The notes below the pieces were generated by a model. That model worked only from the letters and a program-made list of their open reading frames with translations. It had not been told where the DNA came from and ran no database searches. A program made the translations under genes and the position numbers. Below, one piece after another: positions 1-6,610 of a DNA stretch of 8,769 nt (the stretch's first letter is position 1; every line of letters begins with the position of its first letter). The DNA comes from Bacillota bacterium (GTDB lineage: Bacteria > Bacillota_A > Clostridia > DSM-8532): positions 1 through 8,769 of the forward strand of contig JAFADM010000358.1 of assembly GCA_023424865.1 (NCBI GenBank). The letters are read 5' to 3'.

Positions 1-45
1 CCTGGTTAAGTCTCTTACAAAAATATTATATAAGGAGAGAATAAC

Positions 46-1332
46 ATGAAAAAGGTACTGGCACTTATGACCACCGCCGCTTTAGCAATTTCTGTTTTAG
101 CCGGATGCGGTGGCACAACAACCTCACCTACCCCTACGCCTTCCGGTAATTCACCCTCACCCACCGCCTCTGCGGGAGTCACCACCATACGCTTTTATGG
201 CTCGGATTCCGAATACAATCAGAAAATTGTAGCCGGCTTTGAAGCTGCGAATTCAGACATTAAAGTACAAATCGTTCCCATTGACTTTGACAATGCCGAA
301 CAGGTCATTAAAACAGGTATCGCATCCAACAATCCTGTGGATGTAAGCTTTTTCTGGGGAACTCAGATCAATGTCTTTACCGAAAACGATATGGCAGCCG
401 ATTTGACACCCTACCTTACCGCAAACAATGACGAATGGAAAAACACCTTCGTTCAGACCTATCTCGACGGCGGCAAAATTAATGACAAGTACTATGCTAT
501 CTCCTATCAGCCTGTTATTGAAACCATCTTCTATAACAAAGACTTATTCAAAAAGTACAACCTTGAAGTCCCCACAACATGGGCTGAATACATGGAAGTA
601 TGTAAAAAGTTTAAGGCTGAAGGCATTTACGGTATCGGCAACTGGCTCGGTCAGAACCACCAGCTGATGGAGTTTGCTTACCAGTACATGGCCAATGATG
701 GAACACTTGAAGCCGCAACCAAGGGCGATCTTGATTTCACAAAGGTACCCGGGCTTGCAAAGGCATTGGAAAACTGGAAGTATGTCTATGACAATGATTA
801 CTGGTATCCCGGCGAGGGCGCTCTGACCTCCACCAAGGATCAGACCCAGGCTGCCTGGTATCAGGGTAAAATCGCAACCTTGTTTGATGCCGGTTCCAAC
901 GCAGGCACATACGATAAGGATGCTGAATTTGAAGTTGGCGTTATGAAGTTCCCCCTTGTTGAAGAGGGCGGCAAATATGCTGTAAACGTTGTAACAAATG
1001 CACTTTTCATTCCCTCCAACGCCAAGTACAAGGAAGAAGCTGTTCGCTTCATGAAGTATTACACAAGTGATGCAGGTATCACCGAAATCATCAACAGCGG
1101 ACGTCTTCCCTCCACCGTTTCCATGCAGGATAAAGTAGACAGCCAGCTTTTGAAGGATCTGCTTGCTACTACTCAGGGCGACAACGTTGTAGGCTACAAG
1201 CACATTCAGGGTATTTCCTCTGAAATCAGCTCCTTTGTACAAAGTGATATGATTGGTGCTGTTTGCACAGGTACTCCCGTTGCAGATGTACTGAAGCAGC
1301 TTGAAGCGCTCCGTCAGTCCGCAAAGCAATAA
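46..1332 (+). CDS. ABC transporter solute-binding lipoprotein (family 1 / CUT1 sugar type)
   Basis: This is the extracytoplasmic receptor of a sugar-type ABC importer, expected to be lipid-anchored on the outer face of the membrane and to deliver its ligand to the two permeases downstream. The first 20 residues form a lipoprotein signal peptide (KK, hydrophobic stretch) ending in lipobox L18-A19-G20 before C21, followed by a Thr/Pro/Ser-rich linker to about residue 44. The remaining ~385 residues have the look of the periplasmic-binding-protein-like fold of family 1, for example the YNKDLFKKYNLEVPTTW segment typical of oligosaccharide and glycerol-phosphate binding proteins. The length of 428 residues is normal. 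The start is set by AAGGAG at 32-37, 8 bases before the ATG. A hairpin terminator follows the stop. The ligand cannot be read from the sequence; the downstream nucleoside hydrolase suggests a ribosyl compound, but this is inference. Confidence 0.95.
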   Translation: MKKVLALMTTAALAISVLAGCGGTTTSPTPTPSGNSPSPTASAGVTTIRFYGSDSEYNQKIVAGFEAANSDIKVQIVPIDFDNAEQVIKTGIASNNPVDVSFFWGTQINVFTENDMAADLTPYLTANNDEWKNTFVQTYLDGGKINDKYYAISYQPVIETIFYNKDLFKKYNLEVPTTWAEYMEVCKKFKAEGIYGIGNWLGQNHQLMEFAYQYMANDGTLEAATKGDLDFTKVPGLAKALENWKYVYDNDYWYPGEGALTSTKDQTQAAWYQGKIATLFDAGSNAGTYDKDAEFEVGVMKFPLVEEGGKYAVNVVTNALFIPSNAKYKEEAVRFMKYYTSDAGITEIINSGRLPSTVSMQDKVDSQLLKDLLATTQGDNVVGYKHIQGISSEISSFVQSDMIGAVCTGTPVADVLKQLEALRQSAKQ

Positions 1333-1356
1333 GCCGTCACTCGTAATCACAATACC

Positions 1357-1399
1357 AAAAAGGCGGGCAGTACAATATCTTGGATTGCCCGCCTTTTTT
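1357..1399 (+). terminator. Rho-independent terminator between binding-protein and permease genes
   Basis: A perfect 13-bp stem pairs 1357-1369 (AAAAAGGCGGGCA) with 1386-1398, with a 16-base loop, and its 3' arm ends in a T run. It begins 24 bases after the stop of the binding-protein gene. Because the permease genes continue on the same strand with no clear promoter between, it probably acts as a partial terminator and mRNA 3' stabiliser, keeping the receptor in excess over the membrane subunits, as known in other binding-protein operons. The rest of the gap (1400-1476) holds a weak GCGC-based hairpin (1445-1461) and nothing else recognised. Confidence 0.88.
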
Positions 1400-1476
1400 A
1401 CAAAAACCTGTTAAAGCAGCAAAACACGCAGCAAACCCATATCAGCGCGGCAATCCTGCGCAGTTATGTTGAGCAT

Positions 1477-1482
1477 GAGGAG
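1477..1482 (+). promoter_or_regulatory. Ribosome binding site before three tandem ATG codons
   Basis: GAGGAG at 1477-1482 precedes three in-frame ATG codons at 1486, 1489 and 1492. The gaps are 3, 6 and 9 bases, so the second or third ATG is the more likely real start. The protein changes by only one or two Met residues. Confidence 0.6.
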
Positions 1483-1485
1483 TGA

Positions 1486-2397
1486 ATGATGATGACAAAC
1501 AAGACCAAAAGCGGTGGACTTCATCGAAAGTATATGGTTGTAGGCCTGTTTTTTTTGGCGCCTTCAATTATCATCTATTTGATATTTGCCGTTATACCGT
1601 TTTTTGACAGCTTTATCCTGTCGTTTCAAAACTGGAACGGCTTTAGTGCGCGAACCTTCGCAGGACTCGACAACTATATTAAAGCCTTCGGCGATTCAAC
1701 CTTCCTTTTGGCAATCAAAAACAGCGTCTACCTGGGTGCTGTTTCATCGATTATCAGTGTTGTGGTAGGTGTGTTAATGGCCTGGCTTTTGCTCTATGTC
1801 GGCCGTAAATGGGGCGCTTTGTTCCGTACTGTCCTTTTCTCACCCAGCATGATTCCTGCGGTAATTACCGCCCTTATCTTCGCTTTTGTATATGAACCGG
1901 ACATCGGTATACTCAACAGCCTCCTCGGGCTTTTTAAGCTGGATGCTTTAAAGACTGCCTGGCTTACAAACAGAGGCACTGCCTTGAATTCCATCCTGTT
2001 TGTCTCGGCATGGAAACAGGTAGGCCTTACCATGGTACTTTGCTTTGCAGGTATGCAGGGTATCAACCCGTCGCTTATCGAATCGGTACGGTTGGACGGC
2101 GCAGGGGATTTAAAAATATTTCAGAAGATTATTCTGCCGCTGATTATGCCTTTTGTAAGGCTTAGCGCTATTTTCGCGTTAATGAGCGGTCTTAAAATAT
2201 ACGACACCGTCGTAGCTCTTACCAACGGCGGCCCTGCAAAATCCACCACCGTTATTCCTCTGTGGATTCTGCAAAACTCCTTTAACTTTAATAAATACGG
2301 TTATGGCGCCGCAATGAGTATGATCTTTGTTTTAATTGTTCTCGTGGGCATGATCGTGGTTCAGAACATCGTAAGAGGTGATAGCTATGAGCAGTAA
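1486..2397 (+). CDS. ABC sugar transporter permease, MalF/UgpA-like
   Basis: This is an inner-membrane subunit of a CUT1-family importer, expected to pair with the next gene product to form the translocation channel. The 303-residue protein has a short basic N-terminus and about six hydrophobic segments, starting near residues 17-45. The cytoplasmic coupling loop that docks the ATPase is clear: E199-S-V-R-L-D-G205, then nine residues to I215-x-L217-P218, an exact fit to the EAA-x3-G-x9-I-x-L-P spacing. The segment V-A-L-T-N-G-G-P-A near residue 245 is typical of MalF/UgpA-type permeases. The start is any of three tandem ATGs. The 3' end overlaps the next gene by 11 bases, suggesting translational coupling. 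No ATP-binding subunit is encoded in the window; many Bacillota share one MsmX-type ATPase among several such importers. Confidence 0.94.
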   Translation: MMMTNKTKSGGLHRKYMVVGLFFLAPSIIIYLIFAVIPFFDSFILSFQNWNGFSARTFAGLDNYIKAFGDSTFLLAIKNSVYLGAVSSIISVVVGVLMAWLLLYVGRKWGALFRTVLFSPSMIPAVITALIFAFVYEPDIGILNSLLGLFKLDALKTAWLTNRGTALNSILFVSAWKQVGLTMVLCFAGMQGINPSLIESVRLDGAGDLKIFQKIILPLIMPFVRLSAIFALMSGLKIYDTVVALTNGGPAKSTTVIPLWILQNSFNFNKYGYGAAMSMIFVLIVLVGMIVVQNIVRGDSYEQ

Positions 2398-3232
2398 TAT
2401 TTTTGCACAGAATAAAAAAACAAAGGTTATCTCCTATTTTGTTTTAATCATCTACAGCGTCATTGTAGCTTATCCCATTCTGTTTCTTATTTTTACATCC
2501 CTGAAGACTAACAAGGAATTCTTTGTTAACCTCTTTGGGTTTCCTCAGAGCTTTCAATGGAGCAATTATGCCACCGCGTGGAGCGTCGGCAAGCTGGGGC
2601 TGTATTTTGGCAACAGTGTGCTTGTTACCAGTGTGTCGGTGCTTGTCACCTGTTTCGTCTCCCTCATGGGCGGTTATGCCCTGGCAAAGCTTCATATTCC
2701 CAAATCCAATCTCATTATCTCCGCCTTCATGGTGTTTAACTTTATTCCCGGCATTGCCATCTATATTTCCCTGTATACCATGATGAGCAAGATGAATATC
2801 TCCAGCGGTTATATTTCGCTCATTCTCCCCTACATTGCCTGGGCCATCCCCTTCAGCATGTACATCATTAAGCAATATTTCGAAACCGTGCCCAAGGAGC
2901 TTATTGAAAGCGGACGTATCGACGGATGTTCTGAAATGCAGACCTTCCTTCACATTATGCTGCCGCTTGTGCTGCCTGCTCTGGCCACAATCGTTGTCTT
3001 TACCTTTATAGGAAACTGGGGCGAGCTTATGTGGGCCAATATCACCACTGCTTCCAGTGTTACCATTAAAACCCTCCCTGTGGGCCTTTTAAACTTCAAG
3101 ACTGAAATGGGTGTGGAATGGGGCCAGTACACGGCAGGTATTTGTATGGTAACCATACCGCCCATGATTATTTTTGCCTATTTCCAGAAGTACTTTGTTG
3201 CCGGTCTTACAAACGGGGCCGTGAAAGGATGA
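2387..3232 (+). CDS. ABC sugar transporter permease, MalG/UgpE-like
   Basis: This is the second membrane subunit of the importer. From the ATG at 2387 it has 281 residues and about six membrane segments, the first at roughly residues 13-36. The EAA-type loop reads E174-S-G-R-I-D-G180, with I190-x-L192-P193 at the canonical spacing. The start at 2387 is preferred over an in-frame GTG at 2378 because AGAGGTGA (2374-2381) sits at the right distance from 2387 and would overlap the GTG. It overlaps the first permease gene by 11 bases. The stop is followed 6 bases later by the start of the nucleoside-hydrolase-like gene, so the transporter and enzyme genes belong to one transcript. Confidence 0.94.
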   Translation: MSSNIFAQNKKTKVISYFVLIIYSVIVAYPILFLIFTSLKTNKEFFVNLFGFPQSFQWSNYATAWSVGKLGLYFGNSVLVTSVSVLVTCFVSLMGGYALAKLHIPKSNLIISAFMVFNFIPGIAIYISLYTMMSKMNISSGYISLILPYIAWAIPFSMYIIKQYFETVPKELIESGRIDGCSEMQTFLHIMLPLVLPALATIVVFTFIGNWGELMWANITTASSVTIKTLPVGLLNFKTEMGVEWGQYTAGICMVTIPPMIIFAYFQKYFVAGLTNGAVKG

Positions 3233-3238
3233 TATTCC

Positions 3239-4159
3239 ATGGTGTACAAAAACTACCGCTTCACCGTACCTGAAGAAAAAATGGTACGAGTAATAACCAA
3301 CACCGACGCTAAAAACGAAGCCGACGATCAGTTTGCCATTGTCCAGACCATGCTTAGCCCTCGCTTCGATAATGTCGGTTATATTGCTGCTCATTTCGGA
3401 ACCGGAAGAGTAGCTGACAGCATGGAGCAGAGCTATGTTGAACTGGAAAAAATATTTGGGCTTATGAACTTTAATGCCGAAGGCCTCCTGTATCGTGGCG
3501 CACCACAGGCTATGCCCAACAGGGAGACTCCGGTGGACTCCGAGGGTGCCAGGCTCATTATCCGCGAGGCGATGAAGGATGATCCCCGTCCCCTCTATGT
3601 AACCTTTTTCGGGCCTCTCACCGACCTTGCCAGCGCTTATCTTTTAGAGCCCCGTATTGCCGGAAGGCTCACTGCCATTTGGATAGGCGGGGGCCGTTAT
3701 CCCAACGGAGGCATTGAATTCAATCTGGGCAACGACATCCACGCGGCTAATGTGGTTTTCGCAAGCAAGATTGAGCTTTGGCAGGTTCCTAAAAATGTTT
3801 ATGAAATGATTCCTGTTTCTCTGGCGGAGCTGGAGTACCGGGTACGTCCCCACGGCGCTATCGGCGAGTATCTGTGCCAGCAGCTCGAAGAGCACAGCTA
3901 TGAAGATATTCCCCGAAAAAGTGCGTTCCGCACCGGTGAAACTTGGGTGCTGGGAGACAATCCGGCCGTAGGGCTTATCCTCTATGAGCACCGGTTTGAA
4001 TTCGACAGCGTCCCCGCACCTTTTATAACCCAGGACATGGCTTATATTCACACGGGGCTCAATCGTCCCATCCGTGTTTATAAGTCCATTGACAGCCGTC
4101 TGATTCTTGAGGATCTCTACTGTAAAATTGCTCTTTTTGCCAAGAATCAGGCTCTATGA
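3239..4159 (+). CDS. Atypical nucleoside hydrolase (IUNH superfamily)
   Basis: This is probably a cytosolic N-glycosidase splitting a nucleoside-like compound into base and sugar. The 306 residues match the family length, and no signal peptide is present. Family landmarks in order: an N-terminal Asp-rich calcium-site motif N21-T-D23-A-K-N-E-A-D29-D30; FFGPLTDLAS near residue 120, equivalent to the usual LGPLTNLA; E160-F-N162-L-G-N-D166, equivalent to the family's EFN...DPEAA; and Q265-D266-M-A, equivalent to the usual HDPLA. The first motif differs from the classical D-T-D-P-G-x-D-D: the first Asp is Asn, Pro-Gly is lost and two residues are inserted. The last motif lacks the usual His and Pro. 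Calcium binding looks retained, but substrate range is probably altered. AAAGGAT at 3224-3230 supports the start. It lies 6 bases after the permease gene and 16 before transketolase. Confidence 0.85.
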   Translation: MVYKNYRFTVPEEKMVRVITNTDAKNEADDQFAIVQTMLSPRFDNVGYIAAHFGTGRVADSMEQSYVELEKIFGLMNFNAEGLLYRGAPQAMPNRETPVDSEGARLIIREAMKDDPRPLYVTFFGPLTDLASAYLLEPRIAGRLTAIWIGGGRYPNGGIEFNLGNDIHAANVVFASKIELWQVPKNVYEMIPVSLAELEYRVRPHGAIGEYLCQQLEEHSYEDIPRKSAFRTGETWVLGDNPAVGLILYEHRFEFDSVPAPFITQDMAYIHTGLNRPIRVYKSIDSRLILEDLYCKIALFAKNQAL

Positions 4160-4175
4160 CACTGGAGGTATTGCT

Positions 4176-5000
4176 ATGGAAAATCTTGAGGCTAAGGCCT
4201 TTTCAATCCGCAAGGATATTTTAAATCTCATTTACCGCGCTAAAACCGGCCACATGGGCGGAGATTTCAGCGTGTGCGATATCCTTACAACCCTTTATTA
4301 CAAGCATTTGAACATTACTCCCGAAACAACGAAGGACCCTAACAGAGACCGTTTTATCCTCAGCAAGGGGCATTCGGTGGAAGCTCTTTATTGCGTGCTG
4401 GCAAGCCGCGGCTTCTTTCCCAAGGAGGATTTGAATACCTATTCCGCTTTTGGAAGCAAATACATTGGACACCCCAACAATAAAATCAACGGCATTGAAA
4501 TTAACAGCGGCTCTCTGGGCCACGGCCTGTCGGTAGGTGTGGGAATGGCTCTTGCCGCAAAAATGAGTGATGCCTCCTACCGCACCTATGTGGTCATGGG
4601 CGACGGCGAGCTGGCTGAGGGCAGTGTCTGGGAAGGCTTTATGAGCGGCGGACACTACAAGCTGGACAATCTTACCGCTGTTATTGACCGAAACGGGCTA
4701 CAAATCAGCGGCAGTACGGAGGACGTTATGGGACATGATGACCTGGCTGCCCGTGTAGGCGCCTTCGGTTGGCATGTGCTTCAGGCGACAGGCAACTCCA
4801 TTCCTTCTCTGGATGAAGCCTTCACAAAAGCCAAGAACCTCACCGGAAAGCCCACCGTCATTATTGCGAACACCATCAAGGGCTTTGGTGTTTCCTTTAT
4901 GGAAAACAAGGCCGGATGGCATCACCGTGTTCCCAATGCGGAGGAATACGCCGCAGCAATGGAGGAACTCGCTCAAAAGGAGGCTGGTGCTCATGCCTAA
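4176..5000 (+). CDS. Transketolase, N-terminal (thiamine-diphosphate) subunit
   Basis: This is one half of a split transketolase, which moves a two-carbon ketol unit between sugar phosphates in the non-oxidative pentose phosphate pathway. The 274 residues cover only the diphosphate-binding domain. Visible motifs: G25-H26-M-G-G29, S63-K-G-H66-S, G115-H116-G, the thiamine-diphosphate motif G142-D143-G144-E running to D171-R-N173, and H249-H250 near the end. The start is the ATG at 4176, with TGGAGGT (4163-4169) 6 bases upstream; an ATG at 4107 lies inside the preceding gene with no ribosome site. It overlaps the C-terminal subunit gene by 8 bases. Split transketolases serve either general pentose metabolism or special sugar pathways (apulose phosphate, sulfo-sugars); the sequence does not decide which. 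Confidence 0.93.
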   Translation: MENLEAKAFSIRKDILNLIYRAKTGHMGGDFSVCDILTTLYYKHLNITPETTKDPNRDRFILSKGHSVEALYCVLASRGFFPKEDLNTYSAFGSKYIGHPNNKINGIEINSGSLGHGLSVGVGMALAAKMSDASYRTYVVMGDGELAEGSVWEGFMSGGHYKLDNLTAVIDRNGLQISGSTEDVMGHDDLAARVGAFGWHVLQATGNSIPSLDEAFTKAKNLTGKPTVIIANTIKGFGVSFMENKAGWHHRVPNAEEYAAAMEELAQKEAGAHA

Positions 5001-5934
5001 TACAATTCCAAATCGTCAGGTTATTTGCGACGTACTTATGGAAAACGCCGCTGCGAATAAAGATCTCGTCGTACTGTGCAGCGATTCCAGGGGATCCGCT
5101 TCCCTGGCTCCCTTTGCCAGTGCCTTCCCCGCTCAGTTTGTGGAAGTGGGTATCGCCGAGCAAAATCTCGTGGGAATAAGCGCAGGACTTGCGTCCTGCG
5201 GCAAACGGCCCTTTGTGGCCTCCCCTGCCTGCTTTCTCTCCACTCGCAGCATGGAGCAGGCCCGCGTGGATGTGGCCTATTCAGACAACAATGTAAAGCT
5301 CATCGGTATCAGCGGGGGGGTCAGCTATGGCGCCCTGGGTATGACCCATCACTCCGCCCAGGATATCGCCGTTATGTCCAGCATGCCAAATATGCGTGTT
5401 TACCTTCCCAGCGACAGGCATCAAACCCGTCTCTTAATTGAAAACCTGGTGAAGGACAATCATCCCGCTTATGTTCGGGTTGGACGCAATCCTGTAGAGG
5501 ATGTTTACACAGAGGGCAAGGTTCCTTTTACCATGGATAAGGCAGTCACTCTCCGGGATGGCACTGATATTACCATCATCGCCTGCGGCGAGCTTGTGCT
5601 GGCGGCTAAGGAAGCTGCCGAGCTTCTGGCAGCGGACGGTATTTCCTGCCGTGTCCTTGACATGTATTGCGTAAAGCCTCTGGATACCGATGCGGTAGTG
5701 GCTGCAGCAAAGGAAACCCGCGCCATTGTTACGCTTGAAGAACACAGCTACATCGGAGGCCTGGGCTCCATGGTTTGCCAGACGGTAGCGGGAAGCATCC
5801 CCAGACCTGTACGCTGCCTTGCACTTCCCGATGCTCCTCCTATTTCCGGGGTTTCGAAAGAGGTATTTGCCTATTACGGACTGGAAAAAGTTAATGTGGC
5901 AAAGGTTTGCAGGGATTTGCTGAAATCTCTGTAA
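4993..5934 (+). CDS. Transketolase, C-terminal (pyrimidine-binding) subunit
   Basis: This is the partner half of the split transketolase, carrying the pyrimidine-binding and C-terminal domains that complete the active site at the subunit interface. The 313 residues begin at the ATG at 4993, inside the end of the first subunit gene, with AAGGAGG at 4977-4983 and a 9-base gap. Key features are the catalytic glutamate E56 in V-G-I-A-E56-Q-N, the conserved FLSTRSMEQARVDVAY helix (residues 81-96), the G-M-T-H119-H120 loop before Q-D-I-A, and a C-terminal domain containing E-E-H-S-Y-I-G-G-L-G, which binds the reductive-domain interface in this superfamily. The 8-base overlap fits equimolar production. 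It is the last gene of the cluster; the transcript ends at the hairpin at 6015-6052. Confidence 0.93.
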   Translation: MPNTIPNRQVICDVLMENAAANKDLVVLCSDSRGSASLAPFASAFPAQFVEVGIAEQNLVGISAGLASCGKRPFVASPACFLSTRSMEQARVDVAYSDNNVKLIGISGGVSYGALGMTHHSAQDIAVMSSMPNMRVYLPSDRHQTRLLIENLVKDNHPAYVRVGRNPVEDVYTEGKVPFTMDKAVTLRDGTDITIIACGELVLAAKEAAELLAADGISCRVLDMYCVKPLDTDAVVAAAKETRAIVTLEEHSYIGGLGSMVCQTVAGSIPRPVRCLALPDAPPISGVSKEVFAYYGLEKVNVAKVCRDLLKSL

Positions 5935-6014
5935 GGCTGATAACAATAGCTTATTCTCTCAAGCCTTTGGTTTATAAGATTGATTTTTTTCTTAAATGAA
6001 TAGGTATGTGTGTT

Positions 6015-6052
6015 AAGAGGACCGCAGGGCGAATGCTTTGCGGTCCTCTTTT
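6015..6052 (+). terminator. Rho-independent terminator of the transporter-transketolase cluster
   Basis: A 12-bp perfect stem pairs AAGAGGACCGCA (6015-6026) with 6039-6050, with a 12-base loop and a short T run ending at 6052. The opposite strand lacks a T run after the stem, so it acts only on + transcripts. It lies about 80 bases after the transketolase stop; 5935-6014 holds nothing else recognised. Confidence 0.85.
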
Positions 6053-6082
6053 GGCAGCCATTTGCGTAAGCAAATCCGGCTA
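6053..6082 (-). repeat. 30-base structured repeat, copy 1
   Basis: Read on the minus strand, this stretch matches 8419-8448 at 26 of 30 positions. It folds into a double stem: outer TAGCC with GGCTG (including one T-G wobble), an internal loop, inner TTTGC with GCAAA, and a TTAC loop. It touches the terminator at 6015-6052. See copy 2; the pair suggests a dispersed palindromic repeat, not chance. Confidence 0.7.
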
Positions 6083-6090
6083 AAATTTTC

Positions 6091-6119
6091 TTGACCGTTC
6101 CATTTCTTTTTAGTACTAT
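6091..6119 (+). promoter_or_regulatory. SigA-type promoter of the MarR / flavin-protein operon
   Basis: TTGACC (6091-6096) and TACTAT (6114-6119) are separated by exactly 17 bases, a good match to the vegetative consensus. Transcription would begin near 6126, giving a leader of about 36 bases before the ATG at 6162. Confidence 0.7.
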
Positions 6120-6124
6120 ATAGT
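6115..6124. promoter_or_regulatory. Candidate MarR operator overlapping the -10 box
   Basis: ACTATATAGT is a perfect 10-base palindrome lying over the -10 region of the promoter, in a place where binding of the MarR dimer would block transcription. MarR regulators commonly repress their own operon through such sites. The sequence is AT-rich, so chance is possible. Confidence 0.4.
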
Positions 6125-6161
6125 TATATCTTATATAAAACAATATATACAAAGGCAGGTG

Positions 6162-6610
6162 ATGATTGAATTAAAACCAATGGAGGCTTTCTCATCTCAA
6201 AAATAAAGCAAATTCAAGACAGAGTTTTTGAGCAGCTTCTTACTCTTCATGGCATCGATCAGTTTAACAGCGCTCAGGGCCGCATTCTTCATATACTTTG
6301 GAACGAGGACAATATTCCCATAACCGAACTGGCAAAAAAAACAGGTCTTGCAAAAACCACACTGACAAGCATGCTGGACAGGCTTGAAGCCTCGGGCTAT
6401 CTTCTTCGGGCTTTTGAAAAGGAAGACCGCAGAAAAATCAATATCCGACTTACGGAGCAGGCCCTGGCATTGCGGGATAAATACATTCTGGTCTCGGATC
6501 ATATGACTACGCTTTTTTATGAAGGCTTTTCGGAAGATGAAATCCTTATCTTTGAAAAATATCTGGATAGAATTCTTAACAATCTCATTCGGAAGGAGAA
6601 CCAATTATGA
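6162..6610 (+). CDS. MarR-family transcriptional regulator with a frame break near its 5' end
   Basis: This is a winged-helix DNA-binding regulator. In the frame ending at 6610 the whole family fold is present: an N-terminal dimer helix (IQDRVFEQLLTLHGID), HTH region ITELAKKTGLAKTTLTSMLDRL, wing EDRRKINIRLTE, and a C-terminal dimer helix. That frame has no ATG, GTG or TTG before 6371, which is already inside the recognition helix, so a start there would destroy the protein. The ATG at 6162 (AAAGG at 6151-6155, 6 bases upstream) opens a different frame, MIELKPMEAFSSQK, which stops at 6204-6206 just after a run of five A (6199-6203). One extra A, or a -1 slip there, joins the frames into a normal ~149-residue MarR protein. 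The alternative is an ATC start at 6194 behind GGAGG (6182-6186). The stop overlaps the next start as ATGA. Confidence 0.75.
6182..6186 (+). promoter_or_regulatory. Internal GGAGG near the MarR frame break
   Basis: GGAGG lies 12 bases before the A5 run at 6199-6203 and 7 bases before an ATC codon at 6194 in the MarR frame. The first spacing is like that of the stimulatory Shine-Dalgarno element of known bacterial -1 frameshift sites; the second is ideal for initiation at a non-standard start. Confidence 0.45.

Noticed and set aside
544..1350. Long open frame antisense to the binding-protein gene
   Set aside because: It lies wholly over a clear family gene, has no ribosome site or recognisable motif, and its product is a Cys- and Gly-rich mirror of the coding strand.
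4107..4175. Longer N-terminus for the first transketolase subunit
   Set aside because: The extra 23 residues overlap the hydrolase gene, resemble no transketolase, and have no ribosome site, while TGGAGGT stands before 4176.
4774..4992. Longer N-terminus for the second transketolase subunit
   Set aside because: This is an out-of-frame read of the first subunit gene; AAGGAGG places the start at 4993.
6162..6206. Free leader peptide MIELKPMEAFSSQK before the MarR gene
   Set aside because: It has no attenuator-type codon run, and it joins exactly to the MarR frame, so it is better read as the regulator's own N-terminus.
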